Assembly: GCA_964516135.1 (NCBI GenBank)
Contig: CAZEWN010000017.1
Span: forward strand, 13,749-77,748
Source of the DNA: 34-65-8 sp964516135
Lineage (GTDB): Bacteria > Pseudomonadota > Alphaproteobacteria > Sphingomonadales > Sphingomonadaceae
Direction: 5' to 3'
Length of the DNA stretch: 64,000 nt
Shown here: piece after piece, positions 34,406 to 43,630 of the stretch
Position numbering within the stretch: the stretch's first letter is position 1
Layout: each line of letters opens with the position of its first letter
The notes under the pieces: model-generated
What the model was told of the DNA's origin: nothing
The model's database searches: none
What the model saw: only the letters and a program-made list of their open reading frames with translations
Program-made: the position numbers and the translations under genes

Positions 34406-36706
34406 ATGTTCGACACCAAGACTGTATCGATGGAGTGGGGCGGAAAGACCCTCACCCTCGAAACCGGCCGCATCGCCCGTCAGGCCGACGGCGCCGTGCT
34501 GGCCACTTATGGCGAAACCGTGGTGCTGTGCGCCGTCACTGCCGCGCGCAGCGTCAAGGAAGGGCAGGATTTCTTCCCGCTCACCGTCCATTACCAGGAA
34601 AAGTTCTTCGCCGCTGGGCGCATCCCGGGCGGCTTCTTCAAGCGTGAACGCGGCGCGACGGAAAAGGAAACGCTGGTTTCCCGCCTGATCGACCGCCCGG
34701 TCCGCCCGCTGTTCCCCGAAGGTTTCTACAACGAGATCAACGTCATCGCCCAGGTTCTGAGCTATGACGGCGAAGTCGAGCCCGATGTGCTGGCGATGAT
34801 CGCCGCTTCGGCTGCGCTGACCATTTCCGGCGTGCCGTTCATGGGCCCGATCGGCGCTGCGCGTGTCGGTTACGTCGATGGCGAATACACGCTCAACCCG
34901 CGTCAGGACGTTGCCGCCGACGGTGCGCTCGACCTGGTCGTCGCTGCGACCGGCGACGCGGTGATGATGGTCGAATCCGAAGCCAAGGAGCTGTCGGAAG
35001 AGGTCATGCTCGGCGCCGTCTTGTTCGCGCATGACGAGATCAAGAAGGTCGTGAACCTGATCGTTGACCTCGCTGAAAAGGCCGCCAAGGACGCCTGGCC
35101 GCTCGACAAGGTGGAAGACAAGTCGGCGACGCTGGAGGAACTGCGCTCGGTCATCGGCGACGATCTCGCCGCAGCCTACAAGCTGACCAACAAGTCCGAA
35201 CGCCAGAACGCGATCAATGCCGCCCGCACCAAGGCGCGCGAGCATTTCGCGCATCTCGAGGCGGACGATCCGGCCGGTTACATGGGCCGCATCAAGCTGG
35301 TCAAGAAGCTGGAAAGCGACATCGTGCGCAAGGCCATCCTGAAGGACGGCACCCGCATCGACGGCCGCAAGACCGATCAGGTCCGCCCGATCGAATCGCA
35401 GGTCCACCTGCTGCCCCGCGCGCACGGTTCGGCGCTGTTCACCCGCGGCGAGACGCAGGCGATCTGCACCACCACGCTGGGCACCAAGGACGCCGAGCAG
35501 ATGATCGACGGGCTGGAGGGTCTGTCGTACTCCAACTTCATGCTGCACTATAACTTCCCGCCCTATTCGGTCGGCGAGGTTGGCCGCTTCGGCGCGCCGT
35601 CGCGCCGCGATACGGGCCACGGCAAGCTGGCGTGGCGCGCACTGCGCGCAGTGCTGCCGACGAAGGACGAATTCCCGTACACGATCCGCGTGGTCAGCGA
35701 CATCACCGAGTCGAACGGTTCGTCCTCGATGGCGACCGTCTGCGGCGGCAGCCTTGCGCTGATGGACGCGGGCGTGCCGATCAAGCGGCCCGTCAGCGGC
35801 ATCGCGATGGGCCTGATCCTCGAGGGCAGCGACTTCACCGTCCTCAGCGACATCCTGGGCGACGAGGATCACCTCGGCGACATGGACTTCAAGGTCGCGG
35901 GGACGTCCGAAGGCATCACCACGATGCAGATGGACATCAAGGTCGCGGGGATCACCCGCGAGATCTTCGAAGCTGCGCTGCATCAGGCCAAGGCCGGCCG
36001 TGCGCACATCCTGGGCGAAATGACCAAGGCGCTGGGCGAGGCCCGGACCGAGCTTTCGGCCCATGCTCCGCGCATCGAGACGATGCAGATCGACAAGTCG
36101 AAGATTCGCGACGTTATCGGCACCGGCGGCAAGGTGATCCGCGAGATCGTCGCTGAAACCGGCGCAAAGGTCGACATCGACGACGAAGGCCTGATCAAGA
36201 TCAGCTCGTCCGACCTCAGCCAGATCGAAGCGGCACGCAAGTGGATCGCCGGGATCGTGGAAGAGGCCGAAATCGGCAAGATCTACGACGGCAAGGTCGT
36301 CAACATCGTCGATTTCGGTGCGTTCGTGAACTTCATGGGCGGCAAGGACGGTCTCGTCCACGTCAGCGAAATGAAGAACGAGCGGGTCGAGAAGCCGACC
36401 GATGTCGTGTCGGAAGGCATGGACGTGAAGGTCAAGGTGCTCGAGATCGACCAGCGCGGCAAGGTCCGCCTGTCGATGCGTGTCGTCGACCAGGAAACCG
36501 GCGAGGAGCTGGAGGACACCCGTCCCCCGCGCGAACCCCGCGAGCCTCGTGGTGATCGCGGCGATCGTGGCGGCGACCGTCGCGGCCCCCGCGGCGATCG
36601 TGGGGGACGTGACCGCGGTCCGCGCCGTGATGGCGGTGATCGCGGCCCGCGCCGTGACCGCGAAGGTGGTGGCGACAACCACGTCCCCGACTTCCTGAAA
36701 GACTGA
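34406..36706 (+). CDS. pnp: Polynucleotide phosphorylase
   Basis: 3'-to-5' phosphorolytic exoribonuclease of the RNA degradosome, 766 residues. Two RNase PH domains (the second with RRDTGHGKLAWRAL and SNGSSSMATVCGGSLALMDAG), a KH domain (IRDVIGTGGKVIREI) and an S1 domain (KIYDGKVVNIVDFGAFVNF) are in order. The final 50 residues form an Arg/Gly/Asp-rich tail of DRGG/GPRRD-type repeats after PPREPREPRG, beyond the usual end of the S1 domain; it probably adds RNA binding. Confidence 0.98.
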   Translation: MFDTKTVSMEWGGKTLTLETGRIARQADGAVLATYGETVVLCAVTAARSVKEGQDFFPLTVHYQEKFFAAGRIPGGFFKRERGATEKETLVSRLIDRPVRPLFPEGFYNEINVIAQVLSYDGEVEPDVLAMIAASAALTISGVPFMGPIGAARVGYVDGEYTLNPRQDVAADGALDLVVAATGDAVMMVESEAKELSEEVMLGAVLFAHDEIKKVVNLIVDLAEKAAKDAWPLDKVEDKSATLEELRSVIGDDLAAAYKLTNKSERQNAINAARTKAREHFAHLEADDPAGYMGRIKLVKKLESDIVRKAILKDGTRIDGRKTDQVRPIESQVHLLPRAHGSALFTRGETQAICTTTLGTKDAEQMIDGLEGLSYSNFMLHYNFPPYSVGEVGRFGAPSRRDTGHGKLAWRALRAVLPTKDEFPYTIRVVSDITESNGSSSMATVCGGSLALMDAGVPIKRPVSGIAMGLILEGSDFTVLSDILGDEDHLGDMDFKVAGTSEGITTMQMDIKVAGITREIFEAALHQAKAGRAHILGEMTKALGEARTELSAHAPRIETMQIDKSKIRDVIGTGGKVIREIVAETGAKVDIDDEGLIKISSSDLSQIEAARKWIAGIVEEAEIGKIYDGKVVNIVDFGAFVNFMGGKDGLVHVSEMKNERVEKPTDVVSEGMDVKVKVLEIDQRGKVRLSMRVVDQETGEELEDTRPPREPREPRGDRGDRGGDRRGPRGDRGGRDRGPRRDGGDRGPRRDREGGGDNHVPDFLKD

Positions 36707-36724
36707 CGGCTATCGTTCGAAAAG

Positions 36725-36764
36725 CAGGGGGTTGCGGGCAACTTGCCCGTAGCCCCTTGTCTTT
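36725..36764 (+). terminator. Terminator after pnp
   Basis: An imperfect but long stem, AGGGGGTTGCGGGC paired with GCCCGTAGCCCCTT around loop AACTT, followed by GTCTTTG. It lies about 20 bp after the pnp stop and probably ends the rimP-pnp supercluster transcript. Confidence 0.75.
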
Positions 36765-36816
36765 GCGCGCAGCTTTGCCAGAAGCGAGCCGTGCCAATGA
36801 AGCGACGAGGCCGATA

Positions 36817-37863
36817 ATGCCCCACAGAGGTCTGGACAGTCGGTTCATGGCGACCCTGGCGCGGTTGCCGCTCGGCCAATCGCGCCCGTGGATAGGCTAT
36901 TGTGTCGCAGTTGCCCTGTCGGTGGGCGGATTTTGGCTGCGGGACCAGATCGGCGACGGCCTCCCCCCCGGGTTCCCCTATCTCACCTTTTTCCCCGCCG
37001 TCATCATAACGGCCTTCTTCTTCGGAATCGGCCCCGGCATCGTTGCGGCAATCCTGTCGGGCCTCGCGGCGTGGTATTTCTTCCTTCCTCCATTCGGAAG
37101 TTTCGCGCTGTCGTTCGGTGCGGCGATAGCGCTGGGTTTCTACATCTTCATCGTCACCGTTGACATTGCGCTCGTCCATTGGATGCAGCGCGCCAACGCC
37201 GTCTCGCGCGAAGAGCGGCGCCGCAGCCTCGCGCTCGCCGAAAACCGCGAACTGTTGTTCCGCGAACTTCAGCACCGGGTTGGCAACAATCTGCAAATGA
37301 TCGCGTCGCTGATCTCGCTGCAGACGCGACGGCTGACCGACGAAACCGCGCGATCCGCGCTCGAGGAGGCGGCGCGTCGGGTGGGGACAGTCGGACGTAT
37401 CCAGCGTCAACTCTACGATCCGCGCGGAACCCAGCTGAGCCTTGCCGCCTACATCGACCAGATCGGACGCGATGTGATCGATGCTTCGGGCCGCGAAGGC
37501 GTCGATTACAGCTTTGCTGCGAGTAGCGACATGGTGCTGCCACCGGAAAAGGCTATTCCCACCGCGATCGTGGTTGCCGAAGCGATCAACAATGCAATCG
37601 AGCATGGTTTCGGCACGGATGGGAGCGGCCATGTCGCGGTTACGGTGGAATCTGTCGATGGCGGCATGGCGGTGACCGTCGCGGACGATGGCAAGGGGCT
37701 GCCGAGCGGCTTCAATCTCGACACCGCCGACAGCCTTGGGTTGAAGATCGCCCGCGCCTTGGCACAGTCGGTCGGCGGCGATTTCGCAATGACGGCTGCT
37801 CCACAAGGGCGCGGTACGCTCGCGCGCTTGCAAATCGCGGTTTCTCCCGCGTTGGCGGGATAA
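36817..37863 (+). CDS. HisKA_2-type sensor histidine kinase with DUF4118 membrane domain
   Basis: Two-component sensor kinase of 348 residues. The N-terminal half is a DUF4118-like set of hydrophobic helices (about 25-120, including FPYLTFFPAVIITAFFFGIGPGI), then the HisKA_2 dimerisation region with phospho-acceptor His153 in FRELQHRVGNNLQMIASLI, and an ATPase domain with NNAIEHGF and DDGKGLP. ATG 36817 is used; ATG 36847 is possible. HisKA_2/HWE kinases feed the alphaproteobacterial general stress response, but no response regulator is adjacent, so the partner is unknown. Confidence 0.9.
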   Translation: MPHRGLDSRFMATLARLPLGQSRPWIGYCVAVALSVGGFWLRDQIGDGLPPGFPYLTFFPAVIITAFFFGIGPGIVAAILSGLAAWYFFLPPFGSFALSFGAAIALGFYIFIVTVDIALVHWMQRANAVSREERRRSLALAENRELLFRELQHRVGNNLQMIASLISLQTRRLTDETARSALEEAARRVGTVGRIQRQLYDPRGTQLSLAAYIDQIGRDVIDASGREGVDYSFAASSDMVLPPEKAIPTAIVVAEAINNAIEHGFGTDGSGHVAVTVESVDGGMAVTVADDGKGLPSGFNLDTADSLGLKIARALAQSVGGDFAMTAAPQGRGTLARLQIAVSPALAG

Positions 37864-37867
37864 ACCC

Positions 37868-38548
37868 ATGTTGCCGCGTGAAAAGCTGGCCTCCGCCGCC
37901 ATTCCGGGCGGCGATAGCCTTACCCTGATCAGCCACGGGCGCGATTTCGTGATCATGCTCGGGCGTGAGGAGCTGATGGGCACGCGGATGCGCTATTCGG
38001 AAGAGCAACTCGCCGAGTTGACGCTCGAACGAATCGCCGCGCCGCGTCCACGCGTGCTAATTGGCGGCTATGGCATGGGCTTTACGTTCCGTGCCGCGCT
38101 TGCCAGGCTGCCCGAAGGTGGCCGGGTAGTGGTGGCCGAGGTGGTCCACGAAATCCTCGACTGGGCCCGGGGGCCGCTTGCGACTCTAACCGGCGACACA
38201 CTTGCCGATCCACGCGGCGAAGTCATCATCGCCGATGTCGCCGCGCTGATCGATGATGCGATTGACGGCACCACGGCGCGCTATGACGCCATCCTGCTCG
38301 ATGTCGACAACGGCCCGGACGGGATCGTGCGCGATGGAAACGACCGGCTTTATACCCGTACGGGCCTGGCCAAGGCGCGCGATGCGCTCGAACCCGGCGG
38401 AGTATTGGCGATATGGTCCGCCGCGCCAGACCCTGCCTTTGCCCGACGCCTGCGCGACGCCGGTTTTGCCGTGGAGGAGCGCACCGTGCGTGCACGGCCC
38501 AACAACAAGGGGCCGCGCCACACGATCTGGTTCGCTACGCGCCCTTGA
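37868..38548 (+). CDS. Spermidine synthase-like SAM-fold protein
   Basis: A 226-residue Rossmann-fold protein similar to the spermidine-synthase-like group. The nucleotide-binding loop is RVLIGGYGMGFTFRA (about 62-76), the acidic residue after strand 2 is in VVVAEVVHEILDWAR, and ILLDVDNGPDGIV lies at the usual post-motif position. It is only 4 bp after the sensor-kinase gene, suggesting co-expression, and its last 14 bp overlap the convergent DUF1993 gene. Polyamine activity is not assured; many such proteins have unknown substrates. Confidence 0.8.
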   Translation: MLPREKLASAAIPGGDSLTLISHGRDFVIMLGREELMGTRMRYSEEQLAELTLERIAAPRPRVLIGGYGMGFTFRAALARLPEGGRVVVAEVVHEILDWARGPLATLTGDTLADPRGEVIIADVAALIDDAIDGTTARYDAILLDVDNGPDGIVRDGNDRLYTRTGLAKARDALEPGGVLAIWSAAPDPAFARRLRDAGFAVEERTVRARPNNKGPRHTIWFATRP

Positions 38549-39062
38549 GCGGCAATCGCCCGAGGTAGTCGCGTTTACCCACGGCCACGCCTTTCATGCG
38601 CAAAATCCCATAGGCAGTGGTCGCGTGAAAATGGAAGTTCGGCACCGAAAAGCCGAGCAGGAAATCGCGAACCGTGAAATCCATCCGGAGCTTGTCGCCG
38701 ATCGAAAATACCATGTCGTTGTCCGCGATGGTGTCGAGTTCAGTTAGATCGACTGCCTCCAGCTTCGCACGTGCTTCGCCCAGCTTCTCCGACAGTCCGG
38801 CGAAGCTATCTGGCGGCGGTTCCATGTGCGGCTGGAACGCGCCCAGGCGCACGCCCTCGACGGCCTGCGCTGAATGCACCCAGCAGCTTTTGACCTGATA
38901 GGCGAAGGGCAGCATATCGTCGATCAGCCGCGCGCCGAGAAGCTCGACGGGTGAATGGCCATTGCGTTCGCACCATTGCTCGGCCTTGGCGACCATGCCT
39001 TCGACCGAACCCATTATCTGAAGCCACGTCGGCACCGTCGCGGCATGCAGCGAAATGCTCAT
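38535..39062 (-). CDS. DUF1993 family protein
   Basis: A 175-residue soluble protein of the DUF1993 family, recognisable from the N-terminal HAATVPTWLQIMGSVEGMVAKAEQW and the middle RLIDDMLPFAYQV segment plus NFHFHATTAYGILR near the C-terminus. The fold resembles DinB-like four-helix bundles with possible metal-binding His residues; biochemical function is unknown. It is monocistronic or read just ahead of modC, with a 67-bp gap. Confidence 0.85.
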   Translation of the reverse strand: MSISLHAATVPTWLQIMGSVEGMVAKAEQWCERNGHSPVELLGARLIDDMLPFAYQVKSCWVHSAQAVEGVRLGAFQPHMEPPPDSFAGLSEKLGEARAKLEAVDLTELDTIADNDMVFSIGDKLRMDFTVRDFLLGFSVPNFHFHATTAYGILRMKGVAVGKRDYLGRLPLKGA

Positions 39063-39129
39063 CGCAAGTTCCCCTCGATCCGACCCGGCTTCGCTCTATG
39101 TCGATCGCGGCGAGCATCGCAAGCGGCAA

Positions 39130-39750
39130 TCAGGCCATCGCTATGACTTCCGCGCCCGTGCGCATGATCTCGCGGGCATCGTGGGTTACCAGCAATGTGG
39201 GCAGGGGCATCCGTTCGCGGATCCGTTCGATCATCACCAGCGTCGCTTCCGCGCGTCGCGAATCGAGCGAGGCGAGCGGTTCGTCGAGCAGCAGGAAGCG
39301 CGGCGATGACAGCAGCGCACGACCGATCGCGACACGGCGCGCCTCTCCGCCCGAAAGGTTGCGCGGCCGCCTGTCGAGCAGCCCTTCCAGTTCGAGCAGC
39401 GCCGCGACCTCGGTGAGGTCGGGCCCGGCCGGGTGCCTGTGGCGCGCAAGACCATAGGCGAGATTGCGGCGCACGCTGAGGTGCGGAAACAGCCGCAGGT
39501 CCTGGAAAACATATCCGGCGCCGCGCCTTTCCGGGGCGAGATCGACGCCGCGTGCGGCGTCGAACAGGGTGTGCCCGCCCACCGCTATCCGGCCCGACAG
39601 CGGCCGGGCAAGCCCGGCGATGCAATTGAGCAGGCTCGTCTTGCCGATTCCCGATGGCCCCGCAACCGCGACCACCTGGGCGTCGCTCACCAGCGTGAAG
39701 GGGACATCGCGCGAACCGGCCCGATAGGTCAGCGCGATATCAAAGGACAT
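39130..39750 (-). CDS. modC: Molybdate ABC transporter ATP-binding protein
   Basis: ATPase of the molybdate importer, 206 residues. Walker A GPSGIGKT is at 31-38, the signature LSGGEARRVAIGRALL at about 131-146 and Walker B LLLDEPLASLD at about 151-161, with the switch His in LLVTHD. It lacks the C-terminal MOP regulatory domain of longer ModC proteins. ATG 39750 is chosen because AGGTGGGG lies 6 bp upstream; ATG 39756 is the alternative. The start overlaps modB. Confidence 0.9.
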   Translation of the reverse strand: MSFDIALTYRAGSRDVPFTLVSDAQVVAVAGPSGIGKTSLLNCIAGLARPLSGRIAVGGHTLFDAARGVDLAPERRGAGYVFQDLRLFPHLSVRRNLAYGLARHRHPAGPDLTEVAALLELEGLLDRRPRNLSGGEARRVAIGRALLSSPRFLLLDEPLASLDSRRAEATLVMIERIRERMPLPTLLVTHDAREIMRTGAEVIAMA

Positions 39751-40432
39751 GGCCATCCCCACCTGACTGACGGCGCAGCAAGCATTCGCTGGCAACCAAC
39801 GCGACCAGCGATAGCGCGACCGACACCAGCGCCAGCCGCGTCACCGCCGCCTCTCCGCCCGGTTGTTGCAACAGGGTGTATATCGCGAGGGGGATGGTCC
39901 GGGTCTCACCGGGGATATTGGCTGCAAAAGTGATGGTGGCGCCAAACTCGCCCAGCGACCGGGCAAAGCCAAGCACGCAGCCCGCCACGACGCCCGGGAG
40001 GCTGAGCGGCAGGCTGATCGTCCAGAATGCACGCCAGCGGCTCGCTCCCAAAGCCCGCGCCGCATGCACCAGCCTGCGGTCGACCCCCTCGATCGACAGA
40101 CGCATCGCGCGAACCATCAGCGGCAATCCCATCACCGCCGCCGCCAGTGCCGCACCGCCCCAACTGAACACCAGCGTGACGCCGAACCATTGCTGGAGCA
40201 GATTCCCGACCGGTCCCTCACGCCCGAAGACGAGCAGCAACAACCACCCCGTCACCACCGGTGGGATTACGAGCGGCAAGTGGACCAGCGCGTCGAGCAA
40301 CAGCTTGCCGGGAAAATCGCGCCGTGCGAGCAGCCAAGCCAGCGCGAACGCCAGGGGCAATGTCGCCACCATTGCCACAATCCCGACGCGCAGCGACAGC
40401 ACGACGACATCCCATTCGGCGGGCGACAGCAC
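39740..40432 (-). CDS. modB: Molybdate ABC transporter permease
   Basis: Membrane permease of the molybdate importer, 230 residues with about five to six hydrophobic helices. The permease EAA loop is present (VDRRLVHAARALGASRWRAFWTISLPLSLPG) and the C-terminal part has GFARSLGEFGATITFAANIPG, which is diagnostic of ModB. GTG 40432 is the start; it lies 2 bp after the modA stop. The 3' end overlaps modC by 11 bp. Confidence 0.92.
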   Translation of the reverse strand: MLSPAEWDVVVLSLRVGIVAMVATLPLAFALAWLLARRDFPGKLLLDALVHLPLVIPPVVTGWLLLLVFGREGPVGNLLQQWFGVTLVFSWGGAALAAAVMGLPLMVRAMRLSIEGVDRRLVHAARALGASRWRAFWTISLPLSLPGVVAGCVLGFARSLGEFGATITFAANIPGETRTIPLAIYTLLQQPGGEAAVTRLALVSVALSLVALVASECLLRRQSGGDGHVL

Positions 40433-40434
40433 GG

Positions 40435-41187
40435 TTAATCGGCGGCGCGCGGCAGCGGCACGAAGCCGTGACGGACGAAAATCCGCGCCGCGTCGGGCGA
40501 GGCAAGGAAACCAAGGAAACCGGCGGCGTCCGCGTTTTCCGATTTGGTTAGCAGCGCGGCGGAATAGCGGATCGGGGGGTGGGCGGCGGGCGGCACATGC
40601 GCGGCGATCGCAACCGTGTTGCTGGCTGCCGCGTCGCTGGCGTATACGATCGCTGCGTCGACCTCGCCGCGCTCCGCCAGTACCAGCGCGGCCCGAACGC
40701 TGTCGGTCGCAATCACGCGGGGTTCGACCGATCGCCACAAGCCGAGGGTGACCAGCGCGGCTCGGGCATATCGGCCCGCCGGGACCGCGTCGGGATCGCC
40801 CATTGCAATCCGGTTGCCCGCCAGCGCCCGTTGGAGACCGGCACCGGGCGGGCCCGACGTCCGGCGCACCACGACGAGGCGATTGGAAATCAGGTCGCGC
40901 CGTGTCGTGCCATCGGCGCGTCCATGTTCAACCAGCATGTCCATCCACTCGATATCCGCGAGCACAACGATGTCAGCCGGCGCTCCGCCTTCGACCTGAC
41001 GCGCGACCGCCTGCGATCCGGCATAGGAGATCACTGGCGTGCGATAGCCGCGCCGGTCCCATTCCGCGCCAATCTCATCGAGCGCGCCCTGCAGGCTCGC
41101 AGCGGCAAGCACCACTGGCCCGCGCGGCGCATCGCGCGAGCAGGCGGCAAGGGCGGTGGCGAGAAGCAGGGCGAGCGCGACACGCAT
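40435..41187 (-). CDS. modA: Molybdate-binding periplasmic protein
   Basis: Substrate-binding protein of the Mod transporter, 250 residues. It has a lipoprotein-type signal (LATALAACSRD, Cys16), then the ModA motifs VVLAAASLQGALDEIGAEW and SYAGSQAVARQVEGGAPADI. The operon modABC runs on the minus strand 12 bp downstream of gcrA. Molybdate is needed by the formate dehydrogenase encoded at 53.7-58.8 kb. Tungstate binding cannot be excluded. Confidence 0.93.
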   Translation of the reverse strand: MRVALALLLATALAACSRDAPRGPVVLAAASLQGALDEIGAEWDRRGYRTPVISYAGSQAVARQVEGGAPADIVVLADIEWMDMLVEHGRADGTTRRDLISNRLVVVRRTSGPPGAGLQRALAGNRIAMGDPDAVPAGRYARAALVTLGLWRSVEPRVIATDSVRAALVLAERGEVDAAIVYASDAAASNTVAIAAHVPPAAHPPIRYSAALLTKSENADAAGFLGFLASPDAARIFVRHGFVPLPRAAD

Positions 41188-41199
41188 CGCCCCGCGCCT

Positions 41200-41886
41200 T
41201 TAGCGGACGCGAGGGCCGCCGAACGGCAGCGGCGGAGGGGGGCGGCGCGCGCCACGCGGCAGCTGCGCCTGATACGCCCGCCCGCAATGCTCGACGCAGT
41301 AAGGGAAGCCGGGATTCACGGCTTGCCCGCAGAAGTGAAAATCGGCCTCACCAGGGTGGCCCATTGGCCAGCGGCAAACCCGGTCATTGAGATCCAGCAG
41401 GCTGGTCTTGTCCGCGATATCGGGGCTCGGCTTGGCCGGCACCAGGCGGCGCGGCGGCGCGGGTGGAATCGGTGCCTGCTGATCGCCCGGTCCCTGGCGC
41501 AGGAAGCCACCCGGCCCGACCGACACGATCTTGGGCAGATCGGGCGCGGGGTTGGGCAACGGCTGGGAAGGGATTTCGCTGTCGGCGGTGTTGAGCGGGG
41601 GAGTGACGGGCTTGGCCACGGGCGCGGGGCGGGCGGCGGGTTTCGCGGGAACGGGCGCGGGCGCCTTTTTCGCGACGGGTTTTGCTTCCGCTTTCGGCTT
41701 GGCGGTTTCGGCCTTCGGTTCGTTGGGCTTCACCGGCGACGGTCGTGACTTCAGGCCCAGGCGGTGCGCCTTGCCGATCACGGCATTGCGGCTCACCCCG
41801 CCTAATTCGTCGGCGATCTGGCTGGCGGTGGATCCACCTTCCCACATCTTCTTCAGCGTCGCGATCCGTTCGTCGGTCCAGCTCAT
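41200..41886 (-). CDS. gcrA: Cell-cycle regulator GcrA
   Basis: Alphaproteobacterial master regulator that binds sigma-70 RNA polymerase at GANTC-methylated promoters, 228 residues. The N-terminal helix-turn-helix (MSWTDERIATLKKMW, SASQIADELGG-like, NAVIGKAHRLGLK) is followed by a long Pro/Ala/Lys linker (about 50-150) and the conserved Cys/His C-terminus (CRWPMGHPGEADFHFC, PYCVEHC) that contacts sigma. It stands 12 bp upstream of modA and divergent from the ABC-2 permease. No GANTC site was seen in the short divergent gap. Confidence 0.96.
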   Translation of the reverse strand: MSWTDERIATLKKMWEGGSTASQIADELGGVSRNAVIGKAHRLGLKSRPSPVKPNEPKAETAKPKAEAKPVAKKAPAPVPAKPAARPAPVAKPVTPPLNTADSEIPSQPLPNPAPDLPKIVSVGPGGFLRQGPGDQQAPIPPAPPRRLVPAKPSPDIADKTSLLDLNDRVCRWPMGHPGEADFHFCGQAVNPGFPYCVEHCGRAYQAQLPRGARRPPPPLPFGGPRVR

Positions 41887-41957
41887 TCGTGTCGTTCCTG
41901 CAATCCTTCGCCACGGCCAACTTGCCAGCGGTGCGACGCGGGCCTACGCGCAGGCGC

Positions 41958-42848
41958 ATGGCCGATCAAGCACACATTCCGGGCGGCGCGGAGATGTCCC
42001 AAGCACAATCGAACACCGGGGCCGGGGGCCGGTTTCCACCCCGAGGCGAGCCGATCTTCATCGGGATCAACCGCATCGGATTGTGGAGCCTCTATATTAA
42101 GGAGGTTCGCCGTTTTCTCAAGGTCCAGACCCAGACTATCTGGGCCCCGGCGGTGACCACGCTGCTGTTCCTCGTGATCTTCAGCGTCGCGCTGGGGCGT
42201 GATGGTGGCCTGGTGCTGGGCGTGTCGTTTGCCACCTTCATCGCGCCGGGCCTGATCGTGATGGGGATGATGCAGAACGCCTTCGCCAATTCCAGCTTCA
42301 GCCTGTTGAGCGGCAAGGTGCAGGGAACCATCATCGACCTGCTGATGCCACCGCTTAGCGAAGGGGAACTCATGGCGGGGATCGTGGCGGCGGCGGTGAC
42401 GCGCGCGGTGCTTGTCGGCGGCGCGGTGGCGCTGGCAATGGCATTCTATCCGGGGGTCTCGCTGGCGGTATCGCATGCGTGGGCGATCGTATGGTTCGGC
42501 CTGATGGGGGCAACGCTTTTGGCGCTGCTTGGCCTGCTCACATCAATCTGGTCGGAAAAATTCGATCACAACGCGGCCGTGACCAATTTCGTGGTCGCGC
42601 CCCTCAGCTTGTTGTCAGGCACGTTCTACGTGATCGACAACCTTGCCCCGATTTTCCAGGCGATCAGCAGGGCTAACCCGTTTTTCTATGTTATCTCGGG
42701 GTTCCGTTACGGCTTCCTCGGCCGAAGCGACATTGGCAACAGTGATCTTGCCGTGCTTTCGGGCGCGGTGGGGCTCGGCTTGCTCAACCTGGTGCTGGCG
42801 TGGATTTGCTACCGGGTGCTCAAGTCCGGATGGAAGCTCAAGAGCTGA
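41958..42848 (+). CDS. ABC-2 type transporter permease
   Basis: Inner-membrane permease of the ABC-2 exporter type, 296 residues with about six hydrophobic helices. The N-terminal cytoplasmic part ends WSLYIKEVRRFLKVQTQTI, followed by FIAPGLIVMGMMQNAFANSSFSLL and a C-terminal FFYVISGFRYGFLG, which are typical of YadH-like ABC-2 permeases. The start is uncertain (ATG 41958 or 41994). No ATPase gene is adjacent, so the partner must be encoded elsewhere; divergent from gcrA. Confidence 0.87.
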   Translation: MADQAHIPGGAEMSQAQSNTGAGGRFPPRGEPIFIGINRIGLWSLYIKEVRRFLKVQTQTIWAPAVTTLLFLVIFSVALGRDGGLVLGVSFATFIAPGLIVMGMMQNAFANSSFSLLSGKVQGTIIDLLMPPLSEGELMAGIVAAAVTRAVLVGGAVALAMAFYPGVSLAVSHAWAIVWFGLMGATLLALLGLLTSIWSEKFDHNAAVTNFVVAPLSLLSGTFYVIDNLAPIFQAISRANPFFYVISGFRYGFLGRSDIGNSDLAVLSGAVGLGLLNLVLAWICYRVLKSGWKLKS

Positions 42849-42894
42849 GGATTGCCGCCGCAACGGCACGCGCCGCCGCCGGACCCGGCCGCCG

Positions 42895-43275
42895 TCAATG
42901 GGTCAGCGCGCGGCGCAAGTGATAACGTCGCCCATCGAACCGCTCGAACAGTTCGGCAACATTGGGGTGTTCGACCTCGCCGCTGTCGGCATCGGGCAGC
43001 AGATTCTGCTGGCTGACGTAGGCGACGTAGGACGATTCGCCGTTCTCGGCGAACAGGTGATAGAACGGCTGTTCGCGGGTGGGGCGCAAGTGCTCCGGAA
43101 TCGCCTCGTACCATTCCTCGCTGTTCGCGAAGACGGGGTCGACATCGAACACCACGCCGCGAAAGTCGAACAGGCGGTGCCTCACGACGTCGCCGATGCC
43201 ATACCGCGCCTGGGCATGGCGCGGTGCCTCGATCGTGCGGCCGGCTTGGGCCGAAAAGAACTGCGAACGCTCCAT
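42895..43275 (-). CDS. hspQ: Heat-shock protein HspQ / YccV family
   Basis: A 126-residue HspQ (hemimethylated-DNA-binding YccV-like) protein. The family core ARYGIGDVVRHRLFDFRGVVFDVDP is at about 22-46, then RPTREQPFYHLFAENGESSYVAYVSQQNLLPD. In enterobacteria HspQ adjusts Lon protease specificity and DnaA stability. ATG 43275 gives the conserved length. The upstream 166 bp to tRNA-Ser contain no gene I can support. The Zn/DNA role is inferred from family. Confidence 0.88.
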   Translation of the reverse strand: MERSQFFSAQAGRTIEAPRHAQARYGIGDVVRHRLFDFRGVVFDVDPVFANSEEWYEAIPEHLRPTREQPFYHLFAENGESSYVAYVSQQNLLPDADSGEVEHPNVAELFERFDGRRYHLRRALTH

Positions 43276-43441
43276 ATTGCCCGCGAATATAGGATTCCGC
43301 AGCAGCGAAACAAGCTTACTTGCCGGGCTGTCCCCCGCCGCGCTGGTTCTGGCACATATGGGACTTGGCAAGCGTGCCCCCTTCCGCTAACCGCCGCGCC
43401 TGCTTCGACCGGCCCGCGGGCCCTGACGCACGACCTCGCGC

Positions 43442-43531
<90 letters not shown>

Positions 43532-43630
43532 TCACTCCCTTTCGATAGCCCGCTTGGGCTGACGTCGCTGACGTTCGAGGCGCGAGGTTTCGTTATCTCC
43601 GGCGCCGGTCGTGGGCGCAATCGGCGCGGG

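Noticed and set aside
34271..36682. 803-codon minus-strand frame opposite pnp
   Set aside because: Shadow of the pnp gene; Val/Asp/Leu/Arg-rich text without motif, and pnp is unambiguous.
43545..43560. Short hairpin AGCCC-GCTT-GGGCT after tRNA-Ser
   Set aside because: Only 5 bp, no T run and common in GC-rich DNA; too weak to call a terminator.
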